Shown here piece after piece: positions 54,759 to 63,200 of a DNA stretch of 64,000 bases. The stretch's first letter is position 1; the number at the start of each line of letters is the position of its first letter. The notes below the pieces were generated by a model. The model had not been told where the DNA came from, did not search any database, and saw only the letters and a program-made list of their open reading frames with translations. A program made the translations under genes and the position numbers. The stretch comes from Motilibacter deserti (GTDB lineage Bacteria > Actinomycetota > Actinomycetes > Motilibacterales > Motilibacteraceae), in NCBI RefSeq assembly GCF_011250635.1, contig NZ_JAANNP010000002.1:380478-444477 (forward strand). Reading direction: 5' to 3'.

Positions 54759-55345
54759 GCGTTCCCAGAACCGCCGTTCTCGTCCTGCTTGGAGCCGAGG
54801 ACGCCGGGGAGCTGCTCACCCTGCAGCGGGCCGCGTTCGTCACCGAGGCGCAGGCGTAATCCAACCCCCACATCAACCCGTTGACCGAGCCGCTCGCGGC
54901 CGTGACCGCCGCGGTCGAGGACCCGGCCGTGGTCGTGTTCGGGCTGCGCGGGCCCGGCGGCCGGCTGCTCGCGGCCGCGCGGCTGCGGCTCGACGGTGCC
55001 GTCGCGCACCTCGGCCGGCTCGTCGTCGCGCCCGACCTGCAGGGGCAGGGGCTGGGCGGGGCGCTCCTCGCCGCGGCCGAGGACGTCGCGCCGCCCGCCG
55101 TCCGCGAGGTCCGGCTCTTCACCGGCGCGCGGAGCGAGGCGAACCTCCGGCTCTACCGGCGCCACGGCTACGTCGACGCGCCCGCCGGCACCGAGCCCGT
55201 CGCCCTGGACGGTGTCGTGTTCACGCACCTCGTGAAGGCGATCGGCCCTCGGCTGTGCGACGATTCCGCCGCCGGGGGCAGCGCCGGTCCGCCCGCGCCA
55301 CGCGCGTCCGGAGCTGACCCGACGAGAGGCTGGAAGGAGCCGTGA
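54755..55345 (+). pseudogene. GNAT-family acetyltransferase interrupted by one in-frame TAA
   Basis: The frame from ATG 54755 encodes an N-terminal GNAT segment (AEDAGELLTLQRAAFVTEAQA) and then stops at TAA 54857-54859, codon 35. Directly after it the same frame continues as a full GNAT domain: SNPHINPLTEPLAA, then LGRLVVAPDLQGQGLGGALL with the acetyl-CoA loop, and LYRRHGYVDAP, ending at TGA 55343-55345. Homologues usually have Tyr at this place (EAQxYGDP), so TAC to TAA is the simplest change. TTG 54881 could start a shortened protein lacking the first beta strand. A sequencing error cannot be excluded. GTGA overlap with coaD is kept, so the lesion looks recent. Confidence 0.8.
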
Positions 55346-55845
55346 GCCGGTCCGTGCGCCGATGCGTGTGCCCGGGGTCCTTCGACCCCGTGACCAACGG
55401 GCACCTCGACGTCATCGAACGGGCTTCGCGGCTCTACGACGAGGTCACCGTCGGGGTCCTCGTCAACGCGAGCAAGAAGGGGCTGTTCGAGCTCGACGAG
55501 CGGATCGAGATGCTCCGCGAGGTCGTCGCCCGCCTCGGCAACGTCCAGGTGACCTCCTTCCACGGCCTGCTCGTCGACTTCTGCCGCGAGCGTGACATCC
55601 CCGTCGTCGTGAAGGGCCTGCGCGCGGTGAGCGACTTCGACTACGAGCTGCAGATGGCCCAGATGAACCACCGCCTGTCCGGGCTCGAGACGGTCTTCGT
55701 CGCCACCAACCCCGAGTACTCCTACCTCTCCTCCAGCCTGGTCAAGGAGGTCGCCACCTACGGTGGTGACGTGTCCGGGCTCGTGCCCGACCTGGTCCTG
55801 CAGCGGCTCGGGGGACGGCTGCAGGCCGGCGGACGGCGGCCCTGA
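55342..55845 (+). CDS. coaD: Phosphopantetheine adenylyltransferase
   Basis: A 167-residue enzyme for the fourth step of CoA synthesis. The nucleotidyltransferase motif is CPGSFDPVTNGHLDVI (about 9-24, TxGH type), followed by NASKKGLF, VKGLRAVSDFDYELQMAQMN (about 89-108) and the ISSS-type loop YSYLSSSLVKEVA (about 127-139). GTG 55342 follows GGAAGGAG and overlaps the end of the interrupted acetyltransferase. Translation may have been coupled to that gene; the strong ribosome-binding site should keep coaD active despite the stop. Confidence 0.96.
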   Translation: MSRSVRRCVCPGSFDPVTNGHLDVIERASRLYDEVTVGVLVNASKKGLFELDERIEMLREVVARLGNVQVTSFHGLLVDFCRERDIPVVVKGLRAVSDFDYELQMAQMNHRLSGLETVFVATNPEYSYLSSSLVKEVATYGGDVSGLVPDLVLQRLGGRLQAGGRRP

Positions 55846-55918
55846 CCCGCCTGCGCCGCCCAGGCCCTCGCGGGCCGCAACAGTGCCGACCGTCGGCGCG
55901 CCGACGAAAGGAGAGCCC

Positions 55919-56683
55919 GTGGACGTGACGAGCAAGCTCGACGAGCTCACCGGCCTGGTGTCCGAGGCGCGCTCGATGCCGATGTCCGCGTCCTGCATCG
56001 TCAACCGCGGCGAGGTCCTGGCGCTGCTCGACGAGATGCGCGAGCTGCTGCCGGAGGAGCTGCACCACGCCGAGGCCGTCCTCGAGGACCGCGACGCGGT
56101 CGTCGACGACGGCCGGCGCCAGGCCGCCCAGGTGCTCGAGGAGGCGTACGCCGAGCGCGAGCGGCTGGTGGGCCAGGAGGAGGTCGTCGCCGAGGCGCAC
56201 CGGCAGGCCCGCGCGATCGTCGCCGAGGCCGAGGAGCTGGCCGCGCGGATGCGCCGCGAGACCGACGACTACGTCGATGCCAAGCTGGCCAACTTCGAGG
56301 TCGTGCTCACGAAGACGCTCGCGGCCGTGAGCCGGGGGCGCGACAAGCTGCGCGGGCGCTCGGACCTCGCCGACATCGCCGAGCGCGGCCGCGACGCGGC
56401 GCGCCCGGGGGAGGCGGGCGAGGCGTACGACGAGCGGCGCCCGGGGGAGCGGCCGTACGCGGAGGAGCCGTACGCCGAGCAGCCCTACCCCGAGCAGCCG
56501 TACGACGAGCAGCCGTACGACGAGCAGGGCGGCGCGGCCCGCACGGACGTCCCCGAGGGGCCGTACGCCGAGCAGCCCTACGACGAGCAGCCCTACGACG
56601 AGAGCGCGGGCGACGAGCAGCCGCGGCCGGGCGACGACGAGGGCGGCCAGCGGCGGCTCGGGTACGGGCCGCCGCGCTGGTAG
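55919..56683 (+). CDS. DivIVA-like coiled-coil protein with PYxEQ repeat tail
   Basis: A 254-residue cytosolic protein. Residues about 1-160 are mostly a charged coiled coil (HHAEAVLEDRDAVVDDGRRQ, AHRQARAIVAEAEELAARMR), like the DivIVA/AtpF-like proteins encoded between coaD and yceD in actinobacteria. From about 168 a low-complexity tail has repeated PY(A/D/P)EQ units in two blocks (PYAEEPYAEQPYPEQPYDEQ and a later PYAEQPYDEQPYDE). GTG 55919 follows AAAGGAGAG. The family may act in cell-envelope growth, but no function is proven. The tail may scaffold SH3-like or tyrosine-binding partners, as inference. Confidence 0.75.
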   Translation: MDVTSKLDELTGLVSEARSMPMSASCIVNRGEVLALLDEMRELLPEELHHAEAVLEDRDAVVDDGRRQAAQVLEEAYAERERLVGQEEVVAEAHRQARAIVAEAEELAARMRRETDDYVDAKLANFEVVLTKTLAAVSRGRDKLRGRSDLADIAERGRDAARPGEAGEAYDERRPGERPYAEEPYAEQPYPEQPYDEQPYDEQGGAARTDVPEGPYAEQPYDEQPYDESAGDEQPRPGDDEGGQRRLGYGPPRW

Positions 56684-56943
56684 CCGGGCGCCGGCGGGTC
56701 GGCACGGGACAGCGGGTCGTTCGGGGCCGCCGGGTCGCAGCGCGCTGAGCGGCCGGCAGGGGTCGGGCATGTCGGCGGCCTGCCGGCCGAGTCCGCGCAG
56801 GCCCGGCCGTCCCGTCCCGGTCCGGTAGGCTTGTCCATCGGCCTGCCGCACTGCCCTGCCGTGCGGCGCGCCGCTGCGACACCGGGCTGGGGCGCACCCC
56901 CAGCCGCAAAACCGAGACATCCGCTCACTCCGCCGGAAGAGAC

Positions 56944-57624
56944 GTGACCCGCTCCCAGCCCACCGCGCCCCGCCTCGACGCGCGCGGCCCGTTCGTGCTC
57001 GACACGCGCGAGCTCGGCCGCCGTCCCGGGTCGATGCGCCGTGTCACGCGCACCGTCGCCGCGCCGGAGGGGCTCGGCATCGACGTGCTGAGCGTGCCCG
57101 TCGGGTCCGAGCTCGAGCTCGACCTCCGGCTCGAGGCGGTCATGGAGGGCGTCCTCGTCTCCGGGTCCGCGCACGCCGCCCTCGCCGGCGAGTGCGTGCG
57201 CTGCCTCGAGCCGCTCGAGCAGGACATCGAGGTGGACGTCCAGGAGCTGTTCGCCTACCCCGAGTCCTCCTCCGCCGAGGCCGACGAGGACGAAGTGCGG
57301 CTGCTCGAGGGCGACCTGCTCGACGTCGAGCCGGTCGTGCGCGACGCGATCGTGCTCGCCCTGCCGCTGCAGCCGGTGTGCTCGGAGGACTGCCCTGGGC
57401 TGTGCTCGGAGTGCGGGGCCCGCCTCGCCGACGAGCCGGGCCACGGCCACGACGTCGTCGACGCGCGCTGGGCCGCGCTCGGCGGGCTGCTCGACGCCGA
57501 CGGCTCGGAGCAGGACGGCCCGGAGCAGGACGTCCCGAGCGGCCCGAGCGGCAGGGACGTCCCGGCCGGCTCCGGCACCCCAGACCAGGACGGCTCGCAC
57601 GGCGGGCCGGCCGAACGGCGCTAG
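56944..57624 (+). CDS. YceD family (DUF177) protein
   Basis: A 226-residue YceD protein, normally found just before rpmF and thought to assist large-subunit rRNA metabolism. The core has VLDTRELGRRPGSM, GECVRCLEPLEQDIEVDVQE (CxxC) and the conserved block VCSEDCPGLCSECG (four Cys, possible metal site). The last 60 residues are a Gly/Asp/Ser-rich tail with repeated EQD units. GTG 56944 is chosen, where homology starts. A -10-like TAGGCT (56826-56831) lies about 110 bases upstream. rpmF follows after 92 bp. Confidence 0.9.
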   Translation: MTRSQPTAPRLDARGPFVLDTRELGRRPGSMRRVTRTVAAPEGLGIDVLSVPVGSELELDLRLEAVMEGVLVSGSAHAALAGECVRCLEPLEQDIEVDVQELFAYPESSSAEADEDEVRLLEGDLLDVEPVVRDAIVLALPLQPVCSEDCPGLCSECGARLADEPGHGHDVVDARWAALGGLLDADGSEQDGPEQDVPSGPSGRDVPAGSGTPDQDGSHGGPAERR

Positions 57625-57716
57625 CGCCGACCGCACCACCTCCACCGATCGGCAATAATGCTGGTCGGCGACCACGCAAGTGGCAAGCCCCGTACCGCAG
57701 GACCGAGGAGTAGATC

Positions 57717-57890
57717 GTGGCCGTCCCGAAGCGCCGGATGTCGCGCAGCAACACCCGTTCCCGGCGCGCGCAGTGGAAGGCGGCGCCGATCACGCTCGCC
57801 ACGTGCGACCGCTGCCGCTCGCCGCACCTGCCGCACACGGCGTGCCCGACCTGCGGCACGTACGCCCGTCGGCCCGTCCTCGACGTCTGA
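57717..57890 (+). CDS. rpmF: 50S ribosomal protein L32
   Basis: A 57-residue ribosomal protein starting [20 protein letters not shown]. It has CDRC (about 31-34) and CPTC (about 44-47), i.e. the zinc-binding form. It lies between yceD and rnc as in most bacteria. The start is GTG 57717, with GAGGAG (57705-57710) upstream. The gene is too short for a 60-residue cut-off and is easily missed. Confidence 0.97.
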   Translation: MAVPKRRMSRSNTRSRRAQWKAAPITLATCDRCRSPHLPHTACPTCGTYARRPVLDV

Positions 57891-57901
57891 GCCGCTCTCC
57901 C

Positions 57902-58693
57902 GTGTCGGCACCGAGGCCGGTGCCGGACCCCTCGGCGCTCGCCCAGCGCCTCGGTGTCGCCTACGACCCCGAGGTGCTGGAGCGGGCGCTGACGCACCGG
58001 TCCTACGCCTACGAGAACGGCGGGCTGCCGACCAACGAGCGGCTCGAGTTCCTCGGCGACGCGGTGCTGGGGCTCGTCGTCACCGACACGCTCTACCGCG
58101 CGCACCCCGACCTGCCTGAGGGGCAGCTGGCCAAGCTGCGCGCCGCGGTCGTCAACATGCGCGCGCTCGCCGACGTCGGCCGCCGGCTGGACGTCGGCCC
58201 GCACCTGCGCCTCGGCCGCGGTGAGGAGGCCACCGGCGGGCGCGACAAGTCCTCGATCCTGGCCGACACCGTCGAGGCGCTCATCGGCGCGGCCTACATC
58301 TGCTGCGGGCTGGACGAGGCGACCGCCCTCGTGCACCGCCTCGTGGACCCGCTCATCGAGCAGGCCGCCGTGCTCGGCGCGGGCCTGGACTGGAAGACCT
58401 CCCTGCAGGAGCTGTCCGCCAGCCAGGGGCTGGGGGCGCCGGAGTACGTCATCACCGACACCGGGCCCGACCACTCCAAGACCTTCCGCGCCGTCGTCCG
58501 GCTCGCGGGGCAGGAGCGCGGCGAGGGGATCGGCCGCAGCAAGAAGGAGGCCGAGCAGGAGGCCGCCGCGGCCGCCTGGGCCGCGCTGCGTACGCCGTCC
58601 GCGCCCCACGGCTCGAACGGCGGCCCAGTCGGCGGCCCCGTCGGCGGCTCCCTCGGGACGGCCTCCGACGCCCCGGCTGCGCCCGCGTCCTGA
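57902..58693 (+). CDS. rnc: Ribonuclease III
   Basis: A 263-residue double-strand-specific RNase. The signature is [18 protein letters not shown] (about 46-63, catalytic Glu/Asp). The second acidic site is in [15 protein letters not shown] (about 119-133). The C-terminal dsRNA-binding domain covers about 164-230 ([18 protein letters not shown]). A Gly-rich tail ([10 protein letters not shown]) extends it beyond the usual length. The first GTG (57902) is given; GTG 57920, seven codons in, is equally possible since no clear ribosome-binding site separates them. Confidence 0.95.
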   Translation: MSAPRPVPDPSALAQRLGVAYDPEVLERALTHRSYAYENGGLPTNERLEFLGDAVLGLVVTDTLYRAHPDLPEGQLAKLRAAVVNMRALADVGRRLDVGPHLRLGRGEEATGGRDKSSILADTVEALIGAAYICCGLDEATALVHRLVDPLIEQAAVLGAGLDWKTSLQELSASQGLGAPEYVITDTGPDHSKTFRAVVRLAGQERGEGIGRSKKEAEQEAAAAAWAALRTPSAPHGSNGGPVGGPVGGSLGTASDAPAAPAS

Positions 58694-58709
58694 CGCCGCT
58701 CCCGCCCGC

Positions 58710-59588
58710 ATGCCCGAGCTGCCCGAGGTCGAGGTCGTACGCCGCGGCCTTGCCGCCCACGTCGCCGGCCGGACCGTGCGCGAGGCCGCGGTGCTGCACC
58801 CGCGGGCCGTGCGCCGGCACGCGGCCGGGCCGCAGGACTTCGCCGACCGCCTCGTCGGGGCGCGGCTCGCCGAGCCGCAGCGGCGCGGGAAGTTCCTCTG
58901 GGTGCCGCTCGAGCGCCCCGACGACGGGCCGCCGGCCGACGAGGCCCTGGTCGCCCACCTCGGGATGAGCGGGCAGCTGCTCGTCCAGCCCGAGGACGCT
59001 CCCGCCGAGACCCACCTGCGGGCGCGCGTGCGGTTCGCCGACGGCGGCCCCGAGCTGCGCTTCGTCGACCAACGGACTTTCGGCGGGCTCGCCGTCGACC
59101 CGCTCACCGCCGACGCCGTGCCCGCCCCGGTCGCCCACATCGCCCGCGACCCGCTGGACCCCGCCTTCGACGACGCCGCGTTCGTCGCGGGGCTGCGCCG
59201 CCGGCGTACGGGCCTCAAGCGGGCCCTGCTGGACCAGACGCTGGTCTCCGGCATCGGCAACATCTACGCCGACGAGGCGCTCTGGGCCGCCCGCCTGCAC
59301 TACGCCCGTCCGACCGAGACGACCACGCGCCGAGAGGCCGCCACCCTGCTGGCCGCCGTCCGGGACGTCATGGCCGCCGCGCTCGAGCAGGGCGGGACGT
59401 CGTTCGACGCGCTCTACGTCAACGTCAACGGCGAGAGCGGCTACTTCGACCGCTCGCTGCACGCCTACGGCCAGGCCGGCCGCGCCTGCGCCCGGTGCGG
59501 GACGTTGATCCGGCGCGACGCCTTCATGGGCCGGTCGTCCTTCAGCTGCCCCGCGTGCCAGCGCGTCCCGCGCCGGCCGCACTGGTGA
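58710..59588 (+). CDS. mutM: Formamidopyrimidine-DNA glycosylase (Fpg/MutM)
   Basis: A 292-residue DNA repair enzyme removing 8-oxoguanine. The N-terminal [13 protein letters not shown] gives catalytic Pro2 and Glu3. HLGMSGQLL is conserved, and the helix-two-turn-helix has [20 protein letters not shown]. The C-terminal zinc finger is [19 protein letters not shown] with CPAC, closing the protein. ATG 58710 is fixed by the need for Pro at position 2. It follows rnc by 16 bp, the usual order before smc. Confidence 0.96.
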   Translation: MPELPEVEVVRRGLAAHVAGRTVREAAVLHPRAVRRHAAGPQDFADRLVGARLAEPQRRGKFLWVPLERPDDGPPADEALVAHLGMSGQLLVQPEDAPAETHLRARVRFADGGPELRFVDQRTFGGLAVDPLTADAVPAPVAHIARDPLDPAFDDAAFVAGLRRRRTGLKRALLDQTLVSGIGNIYADEALWAARLHYARPTETTTRREAATLLAAVRDVMAAALEQGGTSFDALYVNVNGESGYFDRSLHAYGQAGRACARCGTLIRRDAFMGRSSFSCPACQRVPRRPHW

Positions 59589-59706
59589 CGCCGGGCGGCA
59601 CGCCGCGACGCGGCCCCGGCATGCCCCGTCCCCGCGCGTCGCGGCTCCGTCGCGTGGGCCGGGCCGGCGGGCGGGGCTTGCTTCCTCGACCCCGTGAGTG
59701 AAAATC

Positions 59707-59722
59707 GTCACGCAAGCGTGAC
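59707..59722. promoter_or_regulatory. 7-bp-arm palindrome upstream of the small coiled-coil gene
   Basis: gtcacgc (59707-59713) and gcgtgac (59716-59722) are perfectly complementary around aa. TTGACT follows at 59730-59735. The position suits an operator or the -35 area of the transcript for the small gene at 59864. No regulator can be named. Confidence 0.45.
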
Positions 59723-59863
59723 CTCCCGTTGACTGGGGTAGGAGGCGGTGAGACGCTTGAAGCCCGCCCAGAAGCGCGCGAGCTCGTTCGCGCGCCTGGA
59801 GCCGGACGCGAGGATCTGTCGAAGATTCGTGCGGACCATCTGTGCGAAGCGTGGAGGACCGGT

Positions 59864-60085
59864 ATGGCGAAGGCGCTCTTCGGGCACGTGGGCGGCCCCG
59901 ACGCCCGCATCCTCGGCGAGGTGCGCCAGCTGCGCGAGCGCGTACGCGACCTCGAGTCGCAGGTGCTCCGGCTGCAGAACGAGAAGGACGCCCTGGCCGA
60001 GATGATCGAGCAGGGTGCACTGCTGGCACCCTCGACGGGGCTCGAGTCCCTCGAGTCGGCGGAGAAGGAGCCGGCACTGGCCTAG
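59864..60085 (+). CDS. Small coiled-coil protein, unknown function
   Basis: A 73-residue protein starting MAKALFGHVGGPDARILGEV, followed by a heptad-rich coiled coil (VRQLRERVRDLESQVLRL, about 20-50) and an acidic tail. Related small proteins with the same start sit near smc/mutM in other actinobacteria; function unknown. ATG 59864 follows GGAGG (6 bases). An upstream in-frame start at 59729 has no ribosome-binding site. The homology-like segment begins at MAKAL, which fixes the start. Confidence 0.8.
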   Translation: MAKALFGHVGGPDARILGEVRQLRERVRDLESQVLRLQNEKDALAEMIEQGALLAPSTGLESLESAEKEPALA

Positions 60086-60278
60086 CGCCTGTCGTACGCC
60101 CCGAGCCGGTCGCGCGTCGCGCGGCTGGCTCGTTGCGTTTCCCGGGCTGTTCGTTCTGCCGGACCGTTCGGTCTGGTCGAGAGCCCGTCCACAGCCGGGG
60201 CGCGCTGCGCGCTCCCGGGCGCCTGCGTCGGCTAGCGTCGTTGCCGCTCGACCACGGCTCTGCGAGGAGGCTCGCCCG

Positions 60279-63200
60279 GTGCATCTCAAGAGCCTGACGC
60301 TGAAGGGCTTCAAGTCCTTCGCGTCGGCCACCACCCTGCGCTTCGAGCCGGGCATCACCGCGGTCGTCGGGCCGAACGGGTCCGGCAAGTCCAACGTGGT
60401 GGACGCGCTCGCGTGGGTGATGGGGGAGCAGGGGGCCAAGAGCCTGCGCGGCGGGAAGATGGAGGACGTCATCTTCGCCGGCACCTCCGGCCGCGCCCCG
60501 CTCGGCCGCGCCGAGGTCAGCCTGACGATCGACAACACCGACGGCGCGCTGCCGATCGACTACACCGAGGTCACCATCACGCGGACCCTGTTCCGCAACG
60601 GCGGGTCCGAGTACGCGATCAACGGCTCCGGCTGCCGCCTGCTGGACGTGCAGGAGCTGCTCTCGGACTCCGGGATCGGCCGCGAGATGCACGTCATCGT
60701 CGGGCAGGGGCAGCTGGACGCGGTCCTGTCCGCCACGCCCGAGGACCGCCGGGGGTTCATCGAGGAGGCCGCAGGCGTCCTCAAGCACCGCAAGCGCAAG
60801 GAGAAGGCCCTCCGCAAGCTCGACGCGATGCAGGCCAATCTGGCGCGTGTGCAGGACCTCACGGCCGAGCTGCGCCGGCAGCTCAAGCCGCTGGGCCGGC
60901 AGGCGGAGGCGGCGCGCCGGGCCCAGGTCGTGCAGGCCGACGCCCGGGACGCCCGGCTCCGGCTGCTCGCCGACGACCTCGTGCAGGCGACGGCCCGGCT
61001 CGAGGCGGACGTCGCCGACGAGGAGGCGCTGGCCGAGCGGCGGGCGCAGGCCGAGCTCGCCCTGCAGCAGGCCCGGAGCCAGGAGGCCGAGCTCGAGGCT
61101 GCCATCGAGGCCGAGGCGCCGCAGCTCGCGCGGGTGCAGGAGGCGTGGTACGCGCTGTCCGCCGTCCGCGAGCGGCTGCGCGGCACCGCCGGGCTGGCCG
61201 CCGAGCGGCTGCGTCACCTCGCCGCCGAGCAGGACGAGCGCCCGGGGGAGGGCCGGGACCCCGATGAGATGGAGCGTCAGGCCGCCAGGGTGCGGGCCGA
61301 CGAGAGCGAGCTGGCGGCCCGCGCTCAGCAGGAGGCCCAGCGGCTGGCCGAGGTCGTGAGCGGGCTGCGCGCGGCCGAGCAGGCGCTCGCCGCCGAGGAG
61401 AAGGCGCTGGCGGCGGCCGTCCGTGCCCGGGCCGACCGCCGCGAGGGGCTCGCCCGGCTCGCCGGCCAGCTCGCCGCGGCCCGGAGCAAGCTCGAGGCGG
61501 CCGAGGCGGAGACGGGGCGGCTGACAGCGGCGCGTGACGAGGCCGGCGCGCGCGCCGAGCAGGCGCGGGCGAGGTTCGCCGAGGTCGAGACCCAGGTCGC
61601 GGGGCTCGACGAGGGCGAGGAGGGGCTCGACGCCGCGCACGAGGAAGCCGAGGCGGTGCTCGTGGCGGCCGCCGAGCGGGTCGAGGCCCTGGTCGCCCAG
61701 GAGCGCGAGGCCGAGCGGGAGCGGTCGGCGCTCGCGGCCCGGCTGGAGGCGCTCTCGCTGAGCCTGGCCGCCAAGGACGGGGCCGTCGCGCTGCTCGGCG
61801 CGGACGGGGCGGCGCCGGCGGAGGGAGTGCTCGGGACCGCTGCCGCGATGATCGAGGTACGCCCCGGCTACGAGGCGGCGATCGCCGCCGCGCTCGGGGC
61901 GGCCGCCGAGGCCGTCGTCGTCGAGGGGCTCGCCGGGGCCATCGGGGCGGTCGAGCGGCTGCGCGCCGACGACAGCGGCCGGGCAGGCCTGCTGGTGGCG
62001 GACACCGCGCCCGCCGACGGGACGGGCGGGCCGGCCCCGGTCGCAGCGGTGGACGCGGCAAGGCCCCTGGGCTCAGCGCCGGTGGGCGCGGCAGCGCTCG
62101 TGGACGTGCCGGAGCGGTTGCGCGGTGCTGTCGGCGCGCTCCTCGCCGACGTCGTGGTGGTCGACTCGCCGGCCGCCGCGGCCGCCGTCGTCGCCGAGCA
62201 TCCGAGGGCCACCGCCGTGACGCGAGACGGCGACGTCTTCCGCGTCGGGCTGGTCACCGGCGGCTCGGCTGGTGCGCCGAGCCAGCTCGAGGTGCAGGCG
62301 GCGGTCGACGAGGCGGCCCGGCGGCTCGCCGAGGTGACGCACGACGGGGAGCGCCTGCGGTTCGCGTTGAGCGCGGCCCGCCAGGAGCGCTCCGCCGCCC
62401 AGGAGCAGGTCGACGCCGCCCTCGCTCGCCTGCACGAGTCCGACGCCCGGATGGCGGCCGTCGCCGAGGAGCTCGGCCAGCTCGGGAGCGCGGCCCGCGC
62501 CGCGGCGGCGGAGGCCGAGCGCCTCGGGCGCCAGCTGCAGGCGGCGCAGGAGCGGCTCGGCCCGGCCCGCGAGACCGTCGACCAGCTCGCCGAGCGCCTC
62601 GCCGCGGCCGAGTCCGCGCCCGACGAGGGCGAGCCGAGCCCGGAGGAGCGCGACCGCCTCCGTGAGCAGTGCGCGCTCGCGCGCCGCTCGGAGATGGAGG
62701 CCCGGCTCGCGGTGCGTACCGCCGAGGAGCGGGTCAAGGCGCTGTCCGGCCGGGCCGACGCGCTGGAGCGGGGCGCGCGCCAGGAGCGGCAGGCCCGCGC
62801 CCGTGCGGCCGCGCGCCGCGAGCAGCGCGAGCGCGAGGCGGTCGTCGCGACGGCCGTCCTCACCGGGGCCGAGACCGTCCTGGCGCACGTGGACGCCTCG
62901 ATCGAGCAGGTGTCGTCCGAGCGGAACGCCGCTGAGCGGGCCCGCGCCGCGCGGGCGGAGGAGCTGAGCCGCGCCCGCGCCGCCGCCCGCGCCCTCGCGA
63001 AGGAGTTCGAGGACCTGGTCGACACGGCGCACCGCGACGAGGTGGCCCGGGCCGAGCAGCGGCTACGGGTCGAGCAGATGCGCCAGCGGGCGGTCGACGA
63101 GCTCGGGGTCGAGCCTGACGTGCTCGTCGAGGAGTTCGGCCCGCACAACCCCGTCCCGCCGTCGCCGCCGGCTCCGGACGACCCGGAGCCCGAGGAGGAG

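Noticed and set aside
56440-56620. Short regular repeats that could suggest an array
   Set aside because: They encode the PYxEQ repeats of the DivIVA-like protein and have no spacers.
59707-59722. BldD-type operator
   Set aside because: The arms are in the opposite order (GTCAC...GTGAC) to the BldD signature, so no regulator name is justified.
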